Positions 1-7,900 of a stretch of 37,720 bases of DNA are shown piece by piece (within the stretch, counting starts at the first letter, position 1; every line of letters starts with the position of its first letter). The translations under genes and the position numbers were made by a program. Source of the DNA: Bacteroidales bacterium. Lineage in GTDB: Bacteria > Bacteroidota > Bacteroidia > Bacteroidales > P3. The notes under the pieces were generated by a model. The model did not search any database and had not been told where the DNA came from. It saw nothing but the letters and a program-made list of their open reading frames with translations. Where the stretch lies: contig JAFZPH010000059.1 of the NCBI GenBank assembly GCA_017550405.1, positions 1 through 37,720 of the forward strand. The letters run 5' to 3'.

Positions 1-132
1 AACGGCAAACTCGAAGGCATCAACAATAAAATCAAAACCATGAAACGCCAAGCCTATGGCTACAGAGACATGCCTTTCTTTAAACTCAAACTCCTCTCCC
101 TACACGACTCCGCCTATCCATTTAGCGGATGA
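1..132 (+). mobile_element. 3' end of an ISL3-like insertion sequence transposase (partial)
   Basis: The first 132 bases are open from the window edge to a TGA stop and encode 43 residues beginning NGKLEGINNKIKTMKRQAYG and ending with FKLKLLSLHDSAYPFSG. The pattern 'N-x-K-[IL]-E-G-[IV]-N-N-K-I-K-x-[IM]-K-R-x-A-[YF]-G-[YF]-R-D' followed by F-F-x-L-K is the typical C-terminus of ISL3-family DDE transposases. The stop lies a few bases before a likely element end: on the minus strand the sequence reads GGTTCATCCGCT from about base 135, and ISL3 ends start with GG. The other end and any 8-bp target duplication lie outside the window. The element interrupts the ATPase gene on the opposite strand. 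Family assignment is by motif recall and the exact boundary is inferred. Confidence 0.75.
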
Positions 133-991
133 ACCATATTTCCTTCCAATCCTGTTTTTCATGCAATTTTGATACGATGTCCAAAAAAGCGTTTTTAAAC
201 TCTGGCTTTTTATAAAATCCTATTTTAATGTCCAATTCCTCTATCTGGGTTTGTATTGCTTCAAAAGAATCTCCTAGTGATTCATGTTTAGATATTGCAT
301 TATCGATTTCTACCTCTAATTTATTAATAATATCTTTCACCAAACTATAACCCATCTGCTCATAAATATAGTTAGAGAGTCCTTTCTCAATAAGATTATC
401 AACATCATATTCCGAACAGAAAAAAGAAGCAAGACATAAACCCTTGAGATTACTTTTAAGTTGCTCTTGGGGATTAAACCTAAAATGATATATCTTGGTT
501 AACACATTAATGTCAACTCTATCAATGTCATTGTTCGCAAATTGCATATAATCCTTAAGTGCGTCTCCAGTAATTCGTTGTTTCTTTGCAGCAGATATTT
601 GTTCTGTAAAAAGATATTCCAAAGCACTGAATACAGAGGTCTTGCCAGAGCCATTCCCTCCTTGGATAAGTGTACTTGGTGGACACGATGTCTCATATTT
701 GGGGGGACAAAAAGGAACACCATAATACTTGTCATGTGGGAACTTTCGGAATCCTTTCAAATAAAAATTAAAAAAACGACAATCCTGATTTCTTTCAATC
801 CTAGTATTGTCAAAGTCTTCTAAGGCTTCATCATTCGTAGCCAAGGGAACCATTAACAACTGCCAATTCTCTAGATTCTCGTCCTCCCCAGCATTCTTCA
901 ATTTGTTGAATATTGCTTTTGCAAACTGATTGTCTGGATAGTATTTTGCAACTTTATTGAGGAAAAAGAGAGCTGTATCTTTCTCTTTCAT
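122..991 (-). pseudogene. P-loop (SMC/RecF-like) ATPase, C-terminus lost at an IS junction
   Basis: The 289-residue reading frame has a Walker A motif GGNGSGKT at residues 111-118, after a strand-like FYLKGFRKFP segment (77-86). This arrangement (first strand, P-loop, then a helix FSALEYLF) is typical of SMC/RecN/RecF-type ABC ATPases. The last third looks coiled-coil-like, rich in E, K, I and L. No Walker B, signature motif or D-loop is present; in this fold they lie in the C-terminal half, which is missing. The frame runs into the transposase end and stops within it, so about three terminal residues are probably IS-encoded. The ATG overlaps the upstream gene's stop (ATGA), indicating translational coupling. 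Probably a broken partner of the PRTase-like protein. The rest of the gene could lie beyond the IS, outside the window. Confidence 0.7.
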
Positions 992-3621
992 TCCATTTTA
1001 TGTGTTAGTATCTTTCGCAAAGCATCAACCACATTTTTCAAATTATCTTTCTGACTACGGTTATCCTCGTCCATCTTTGCAAACTCAAGCACAACCTCTT
1101 TTTCATTGTCTTCACCTTTAATGTAGCTAAGATAATACTGAATCTTCTGTTCAATAGAGTCTTTGTCTTCTTTTGGGGTTGCAAATAGCAGATTGTACAC
1201 ATTGTTAACAATTACTGCAGCTTGAGTTTTATTTTTGAAGTCAGTGTAGTATTGCGAGTCTTCTTTTTGAAGAATTTCACGAATATGTTTTCTATTATCA
1301 TTTTCTTGTTTGTCAGGAGTAACATTAACGGCTTTTATAGTCTCCTGAATGATATAATACAATTCATTAGATCCTCCTGTCGTATTAGATTCAATCCTTT
1401 GCGAACCATCAATCATTATAGAGTTCTCCATTTTTTCGTAAAAATCATTATACCATTCAATCAATTTTTGGGAATATTCTTCAATCTCTTCCTCTGTCTT
1501 TGGAAAGAAATTATTCATGATATATGGTTGATGACTAATTTTCTTGTAGAAATAGTAAGCGTCCACATAGTCCGAAATAGCCTGTTCCTGTTTCAATTCC
1601 AATGGTGTAACAATTCTGTCATCCTCAATGGTTGACAGTCTGGTAACATCTAATGAATCCTGAAGAACCTGTAGGATTTTTTGGCTTATTAAAAAATCCA
1701 AATATTTCTTACCATCTTTCCTCCCATTCTCTTTGTCTTCTTCTTTATATTTATTATGTTTTATCAAAAAGTACATATTTTTCTTACCATCTTCCTCCCC
1801 CTTGTCTTCTTTTTCATTTCTATTATTGTATGTTAGACAGTATGTTGACCCCTCTTGTTTATGGTAAAATACATCCCATTTATATGTATGGTTAATAATC
1901 CCGCATGGATCCTCCCATGCCAACGTCAACAAATCCTCGACCACACTTCGTTCAACATAACTTCTTTGTTCTTTCTGCCGCACTTTCCCTATGATAAACT
2001 CGCATATTCTGCGCATCTTGGTGAAAGAGTTCTCATTCTCACCAGCTCGGAACATCCTGACCCAATATGCAATACCGTCAATTACCACCCGCTCATAAAA
2101 TGGTTTTACAGTGGCCTCGTCAATATTCTTGTCAATCCATTCGTGAATGTCATACCACAGATTCTTCACACCTAATGGAAACGATAGCCTGCTTTTCAAT
2201 GCAGTATAGGTCATACCAAAACGAAGCCGAATAGTTCTTCGCACAGCATCATCTCTCAATTTTCCATCGTTAATAATCACAAGCATATTTGAGAAAATAA
2301 CCGACAATGCCTCCTTGACCATGCTGCACTGTAGTAATCCTGCATTAGTCATGTCCCAATACTCATCTCTGTAATCTTCTGGGTCCAGTTCTTGACTAGC
2401 TAATACTGATGAGTTCAAGCCATAGAATACACCCTTATTATCCTCTTGATATTTTTTATAATAATCGTTTAAGGAAATCGTTATGGATTCCACCAATTGA
2501 GGTGGCAACAACTGACGGGTATCTTTTTCGACAAATCTAGCCGTTTTTAAGACATCACCACCATACACTTCAGAAATTGTTGCACTAAGTCTCTTTTTTT
2601 GTTTGAGCAGATAGAGATAGGATGCCAAGTAGTTGACCCAAATCACCCTGCTCCTTGAGCATTGCATCTCATAGGAATCCTTCATTCTCTTGGTAATCGA
2701 ATCCTCTTCTCCAACATCAGACCAATCCTTCATTTCACAATTTCTAACCTCATCCCATAGTTCTTGAATATGTTTGTCTGAGAATAGGGGTTTTTCACTC
2801 GTAAGCATGTTTTCAGACAAGATTCCTGGAGCATAGGCCACAACCAAAACTTCTTCGTCTTTGTCAGAGATAAAAAACCTCAATTTACTAAAGTCTTTAT
2901 TCCAATGGTCATACTCAGTATTCTCTTTGGGGAGGACACTATAGTTCGTGACAAAAACCCATTTGTCTTCGCTTTTATCTTTGCGCTTTATCGGATGCGT
3001 TATCGGATAAACAAAAGCATCATCAAATTCCCCTTCCAAGACATCCTTTAATTTCTTTAGCCGGCTTTCATCCAAGAGGTTTCCCTCGGCGACTTTAAAT
3101 CGCAAAATAGGGAACTCCATGTCAATGGGTTGACCTAAATCGATGATTCGCTCAGCATTCTGCGTAGTGAAAAAAGCAAAATTCTTTTCCTTAATAGCAT
3201 TCTCGTTCCTATCGGGGAGAATTTCTGCAGAAGGGAAATTACCTACCAACTCATTTATCGCAACAGGGATAACATACGGTTTTATTGATGTTATCTTGTA
3301 AATATAACTAGATATTTGACTAATTGTGGATCCATAATACATGGCATCATCCACTATTATAATACGATGCTTCTCTTGGTCAAATTGCTTCAAGAAGTAT
3401 GGTAATACGTGTTCGGTTATAAACGGATATTCATCGAGGAAAGAGGTTTCTTGTGGATAAACCTTTCTCAGCACTTTGATAATACTAGACATTTTACGCG
3501 ACAAGGCCAAAAGTACGACCTTTTTACCTTCGTCACGAAGTTTTTTGATCAGCCTCGTAAGGCTGACTATCCATTCTCTATCGAGCTCTTTATAATTGTT
3601 TACAGAATTCAAATCTGCCAT
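988..3621 (-). CDS. 877-aa protein with N-terminal phosphoribosyltransferase-like domain, putative conflict-system component
   Basis: The N-terminal ~200 residues look like a type I PRTase fold. KKVVLLALSRKMSSIIKVL (33-51) would be an early strand and helix, and RIIIVDDAMYYGST (86-99) matches the PRPP-binding signature of four hydrophobics, D-D, then G-x-T. The usual small residues before the glycine are replaced by Y-Y, so activity is uncertain. The remaining ~670 residues are charged and mainly helical, with no motif I recognise. PRTase-like domains fused to large helical regions and paired with an ATPase have been described by comparative genomics in bacterial conflict operons; I infer a similar role. 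It is the first gene of a two-gene unit, overlapping the ATPase gene by 4 bp. Base composition is AT-rich compared with the core genes. No signal peptide, so cytoplasmic. Confidence 0.6.
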   Translation of the reverse strand: MADLNSVNNYKELDREWIVSLTRLIKKLRDEGKKVVLLALSRKMSSIIKVLRKVYPQETSFLDEYPFITEHVLPYFLKQFDQEKHRIIIVDDAMYYGSTISQISSYIYKITSIKPYVIPVAINELVGNFPSAEILPDRNENAIKEKNFAFFTTQNAERIIDLGQPIDMEFPILRFKVAEGNLLDESRLKKLKDVLEGEFDDAFVYPITHPIKRKDKSEDKWVFVTNYSVLPKENTEYDHWNKDFSKLRFFISDKDEEVLVVAYAPGILSENMLTSEKPLFSDKHIQELWDEVRNCEMKDWSDVGEEDSITKRMKDSYEMQCSRSRVIWVNYLASYLYLLKQKKRLSATISEVYGGDVLKTARFVEKDTRQLLPPQLVESITISLNDYYKKYQEDNKGVFYGLNSSVLASQELDPEDYRDEYWDMTNAGLLQCSMVKEALSVIFSNMLVIINDGKLRDDAVRRTIRLRFGMTYTALKSRLSFPLGVKNLWYDIHEWIDKNIDEATVKPFYERVVIDGIAYWVRMFRAGENENSFTKMRRICEFIIGKVRQKEQRSYVERSVVEDLLTLAWEDPCGIINHTYKWDVFYHKQEGSTYCLTYNNRNEKEDKGEEDGKKNMYFLIKHNKYKEEDKENGRKDGKKYLDFLISQKILQVLQDSLDVTRLSTIEDDRIVTPLELKQEQAISDYVDAYYFYKKISHQPYIMNNFFPKTEEEIEEYSQKLIEWYNDFYEKMENSIMIDGSQRIESNTTGGSNELYYIIQETIKAVNVTPDKQENDNRKHIREILQKEDSQYYTDFKNKTQAAVIVNNVYNLLFATPKEDKDSIEQKIQYYLSYIKGEDNEKEVVLEFAKMDEDNRSQKDNLKNVVDALRKILTHKME

Positions 3622-3949
3622 AATCGTTAAAGTGACATCTCAACAGCCTCACTTCTTGGCTTTATCTCATTAACAAAAGTTTCTCTCTTAAAAAAATGCC
3701 TTCTCGAACATATGGATGCAATCTATCCATTTATATTATTTATTACAAGTTATTTATAACGTTCATTTTTGTGAACAACGAAAACACCTCCTATCGTGAA
3801 GACCGTATGGTGCCCACACAAACAAACACACCGCTGAGACAATTGAACTAATTGTCCACTATCCAACACTGATATATCACCATATAACTCAAACTTATTC
3901 AAATTATTACTATTCCATATATAATCAATTTATCTTTTAATATTAAATG

Positions 3950-3957
3950 CAAAGATA
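3950..3957 (-). promoter_or_regulatory. Possible -7 promoter element for the PRTase/ATPase operon
   Basis: The minus strand reads TATCTTTGC, an exact fit to the Bacteroidota -7 consensus TAnnTTTG. No convincing TTTG-type -33 box lies 19-21 bases upstream. If used, the mRNA would carry a leader of about 320 nt before the ATG at 3621. Confidence 0.35.
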
Positions 3958-4134
3958 CACATTTTTTTTGTAATAACCGACATTTGTCGATTTTTTTTCA
4001 TTTTACTATTAAATAAAGAATCATCTAGGAGGGCATACCTTTTTATACCTTTCTCCGAAAAGGTGGCCAAAATTGGGATATAAAAGAAAAAAGATTTTGT
4101 ATTTTCGCTCATTTTGAGTTACTTGCTAAATCTC

Positions 4135-4160
4135 TTTGGTATCCGGAACTGGCTTGAGCC
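4135..4160 (+). other. tRNA-Leu 3'-end-like fragment, possible attachment-site scar
   Basis: This segment aligns with the 3' end of the nearby tRNA-Leu(CAG) gene (4242-4268 on the + strand), at about 21 of 27 positions with one gap, including the CCA complement, the acceptor strand and the T-arm. No matching D-arm or anticodon arm follows, so it is a fragment and not a gene. Integrating elements that use tRNA 3' ends leave such partial duplications. The att interpretation is inference. Confidence 0.4.
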
Positions 4161-4215
4161 GAAGGCGATGGCGAAAGCCATCAACCTTGCCTTTGGAAAG
4201 GACTGTTACAGGCAT

Positions 4216-4240
4216 AAAAAAAGAAGACCGTTAGGTCTTC
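4216..4240 (-). terminator. Rho-independent terminator of the tRNA-Leu operon
   Basis: On the minus strand a perfect 7-bp stem GAAGACC / GGTCTTC with a TAAC loop is followed directly by seven T residues, starting 6 nt past the tRNA-Leu(CAG) CCA end. This is a textbook intrinsic terminator. Confidence 0.85.
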
Positions 4241-4245
4241 ATTTT

Positions 4246-4330
<85 letters not shown>

Positions 4331-4397
4331 ATCTGGTAGAGTTCCCTCTCTTGGAACTTGGTGGTAAAAAAAAGCAACCTTCGTTGCTCCTTTTCTG

Positions 4398-4481
4398 TGC
4401 CCAGGACAAGACTTGAACTTGCACCGCCCTACGGCGACTACCCCCTCAAAGTAGCGTGTCTACCAATTCCACCACCTGGGC
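4398..4481 (-). tRNA. tRNA-Leu (anticodon GAG)
   Basis: The minus strand gives acceptor GCCCAGG paired with CCTGGGC and an A discriminator. The D-arm has the leucine-type GGTGGAATTGGTAGACAC. The anticodon stem CTACT/GGTAG encloses the loop TTGAGGG (anticodon GAG). There is a long variable arm (CGCCGTAGGGCG) and a T-loop TTCAAGT. The terminal CCA is not fully encoded (ACAG follows), unlike the neighbouring tRNA. It is the first gene of a two-tRNA operon. Confidence 0.95.
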
Positions 4482-4504
4482 TTGCTATCTCTCGAAAGCG
4501 GGTG

Positions 4505-4536
4505 CAAAAGTACTAACTTTTTTTGACATGGACAAA
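4505..4536 (-). promoter_or_regulatory. Bacteroidota-type promoter of the tRNA-Leu operon
   Basis: The minus strand shows TTTG, a 20-nt spacer, then TACTTTTG, matching the TTTG-N19-21-TAnnTTTG consensus. The predicted transcript starts near 4498, about 17 nt before the first tRNA-Leu. Confidence 0.75.
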
Positions 4537-4814
4537 AAAAAATGTATTTTTTTTGCCTTTACTGACATAACACACTGTATTTCACCACATATTATACGCA
4601 TTTTTTAATTGTAAAACTCACCTCTACCCTATCAATTTGGAGCATTCCAAACCCTTCCATTATTTTTTTTTGACATCTTTACACAACCACATCCCCTGCC
4701 AATAGATATAAACACTAATGAATGAGATATTTACGCCAAAACAAGCAACCTAGAACATCCCTGGACTTTAATTCACCATGATAGTGGAGGATGAGGGTGA
4801 GATTATTGAGAGTT

Positions 4815-4845
4815 AGACATAAACCTAATAACCGATTTGGGTTAA
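4815..4845 (+). repeat. Short copy of the dispersed CCTAATNACCGATTTGGG repeat
   Basis: GACATAAACCTAATAACC followed by GATTTGGGTTAA matches the right-hand box of the 80-bp repeat seen at 13109 and 33869, here fused directly to the CATAAAC part of the left box as in the 33611 copy. Confidence 0.6.
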
Positions 4846-4849
4846 AGAG

Positions 4850-4884
4850 AACCGCCTGCGGTGATAGACACATCGCAGGCGGTT
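4850..4884 (-). terminator. Strong hairpin downstream of the 1513-aa gene
   Basis: A perfect 11-bp stem AACCGCCTGCG / CGCAGGCGGTT with a 13-nt loop lies 34 bp past the stop of the minus-strand gene. There is no long T-run on the minus strand (CTCTTTAACC follows), so it may be a weak terminator or an mRNA 3'-end stabiliser. Confidence 0.6.
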
Positions 4885-4917
4885 TGGAGCACTATTATGC
4901 TAAAAGCATCACTATGG

Positions 4918-7900
4918 CTATTCGTCGTCCTCGACCTCTTCCTCTTCTTCCGTGTCGGACGGGTCGGAGGTGAAGGATGACAAGAATCGTTGTATCTCAG
5001 TGCGGGAGTTTGTGAGAGAGTAACTGAAGTTGTCGGTGGTGCGCTTGTCTTTCTTGATGGAGAGAATGCGGTCGTTCCATTCACCTACACTGGAGGAGAT
5101 GGAGAGATGGTGGGTCTGATACTCGTAGTTGAAGTAATACCAATGATCGTTGGCCACCTGCAGATAAAGGACCAAGTGGTTCTGATTGCCGCGTTTGAAG
5201 AGCTGTGCTTTGACCCTGATGTTGACATGGAGCTGCTTGGAGCCCACATTGCACAGCGAGGTAGTGCCGGTGGCGGTGTATCCGAGCTTGGGATTGTACT
5301 GCCAACGGAGGCCTTCGAAGAGGAAGGTGTTGTCGAGGAAGCCTTCCAGCTTGTCGAAAGCGCCGGTGCTGAGATAGGTCTGGTAGGCCAGTTCGCCGTC
5401 GGGGTCACCCATGTGGAAGAGGAGGGCGCGGTCGAGGAGCTCGTTGTCGCGGTCGGCAGGTGTGGGACGGAGGTCGTCCTCGATCTGCTTGGCCATCTGG
5501 TTGAGCAGCGATGGGTCGATGGGGAAGGTGACACCGAAGATGGTGTTCATGGAGAAGTCTTCCATCCGGTCGGGGTCGTAATGTAAGGTGCCGTAAGCTT
5601 GGATACCTGCAGGCGGGAGCATCGTGCCGAACGTGATGGGGCCTTCGCCATCGATGACGCAGCTCTCAGTGTTGAGTGTCAGATAACGGTCAATGAATTC
5701 GGGGTCGTCGAGTTTATCCTGCGAAGTGATGGTGTAGGTGGAAGCGGACTCGCTATAATGGAGCAGACCATAGCTGCTGATAAGGGGCGTCACGTCACTC
5801 TGCCTGAGCAAGAACGCCGAGGTGGGCTGAAGACCGGTTTTGCCCATGGCCACAGAAGCACTGATGGGCTTACCCTTCCAGTCGACCGGATTCTCGGGCA
5901 CGACAACACGGATGTTGGCCGGGTCGAGATAGTCGGAAAAGGCCAGGAGCGCCAACTGGTCGACAGGGGCACACTTATGCAACAGACGCACTCCGCCATC
6001 AAAATGATAGAAACGGTGTGCCGCGTCGACACGCATGGTGCCGGCAAAGCCAAAGGCTGTAGAGAGGGTGAAGTTTGCCGTATCAGCTATCAACCCCTGC
6101 GCCACGCTGACCCCTTGGGCATCGGGGGCTATCTGAGTCATATAGACGGGCTGTTTCTTTTCGTCGACACCGATATAGTCGATGGTACCCTTACCACTGT
6201 ATTTCAGTCCATTCTCCACCAGCAGGTCGCACTTGTAGAAGAGGTGGAAGCCGCTGTCGCGCGGGAAGAGCAGCTGGCCGTCGGCTATGGGGGCGAAGAG
6301 TCCGCCCTTGGAGATATGGAGCGAGTCGCCGCCAGGTGCGATGAGTGCATCGGCCACAGGCAATGCATAAACATTGTGGTTCGACAGTTCCAGGTTGTCG
6401 TATCGGTACATGCTGTTGATGGCATGGAAGCGGATGTCGTGGAGTGCAGGGGTAGTGCTTTGGAACAGAGCGCCCGGCATACGATCGAGGCGTTTGCTGC
6501 GTTCATGCAGTGTAAGGGCTTCCGTTCCCTGGGTTTCCATGCTCTTGCTGTTGTCGAGGGCAAGGAACTGGTGGTCCCAGTTCCATGTGTACTGGTCAAC
6601 CCAAGCCGAGAATCCCAGTGCCGGCAGGAACGTCTGTCGGATGGAATCGGGGGCGGTGAAACGTCCGGTATGCTCCTCATAGTCTACAAAGGAGCGCATA
6701 TTCTTGGCTGTGAAAGCCACGTCGTTGTACTTAGTGGACATCAGTGTGAAATCGGTGTGGTCGGCATCCATCTGGGTAGTGCGCAGGCGGAAGAGTTTCG
6801 AAACCATCGTACCCTCTTTCAGTTGTGCCGTACCGTAGGCCGTCGCGCCTTTGGGCTGGAGGGTTACGCGGCCTGCAAGGGTTGTCAAGCCATGATACAT
6901 CTGGAACAGTGTGCCGTCACGCAGCTGCGATATGGTCATGGAGTCCTGGTAAGGATACCAACGAAGCAGTGCATGGCCGTTGTGGATGTCGGGGAAGTCG
7001 TTTTCTTCCTTCACATAGAACGTGTCGGTGAGGGCCATGGTGGAGTCGGGCATGAAGAGGTACTTGTCAGTCACAGCGGTGGAAGTGAGATACTCCAGCG
7101 TACCTTCGCCACGGAATCCGCGGTAGCTGAGGTCTATCAGGTTCTTGAAAGTACCCTTGCCGCCATAGGCGGGATGGCCGTCGGCCGGAGTGTTGACACG
7201 GAAGCCGAGAGAGTAGTCGCGTTGCACCTTGAGAGGCTCTTCGATGTCAGGGAAGATGCCGGCAGAGGTAAGAGTGCCCAGAAATTCGAGGCTGTCGGTC
7301 TGGAAGTCGGTAAGCTGTTTGATGACGAAAGGATGGAGCGAATAGTAGAACCGTTCGCGGTTGTATACCCCGTTGAAGATGAAGGGTCGGTCGTAGTACA
7401 CGTATGAGGGCTTCACACTGTTGAAGATGGGGTAGTCCTTGTTCTTCTTCAGGCCGCAGTGGTTGTCGGGCTTGTCAATCTGGATATCGCCTACAAGATT
7501 GAAGAGGGGTGTCCGCACCATCACCTGTTTCTCGGGGTCGGTGAAGCTGGTGACCGAGAAGCGCAAGGAGTCGATCTGCGGCAAGTCGAAACGGAAATCG
7601 TCGTAGAAGAAGGTGGCATCGGTGACGTTCATCTCGAAGCGTCCCACATTGATGTGGCCTGAGAAGAGGATGTCGCGGTTACGCTTGACAATAATATCAC
7701 CCTCATAAGGCTTGACAACGACCAATTGGCTGTCGCTGACGACGAATTTCTTGATGCCATGGACACGCAGGTCGAGCGAGGCCAGGTCGAGCTCGGCATT
7801 GTTTTCCTTGGTCTCGGACTGCAGCGTAAGGGCATCATAGTCGTGTCCTTGCTGCTTGACGATAGCCTTATAGAAACCGATGAGCTTGTCGTGTACATGG

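Larger units (their letters stand above)
3622..4215. other. AT-rich intergenic region upstream of the PRTase-like gene
   Basis: About 590 bases with no credible gene. Short open frames here have low-complexity translations. It holds a possible minus-strand promoter -7 box (TATCTTTG, 3950-3957), a tRNA-3'-end-like segment (4135-4160) and a GATGGC-GAAA-GCCATC tetraloop hairpin (about 4168-4183). Confidence 0.6.
4482..4917. other. Intergenic region between the tRNA operon and the 1513-aa gene
   Basis: About 435 bases with no credible gene. It contains the tRNA promoter, poly-T/poly-A tracts, a short copy of the dispersed intergenic repeat (4815-4845) and the hairpin ending the 1513-aa gene transcript. 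Confidence 0.6.

Noticed and set aside
3930..4112. 60-aa minus-strand open frame
   Set aside because: AT-rich, Lys/Phe-rich translation with no start context; overlaps the possible promoter of the PRTase-like gene.
5599..7407. Long plus-strand open frame (602 aa) and others opposite the 1513-aa gene
   Set aside because: It is antisense to a gene with signal peptide, promoter and terminator; its translation is low-complexity (rich in V, G, H, E) and reflects C-ending codon bias on the other strand.
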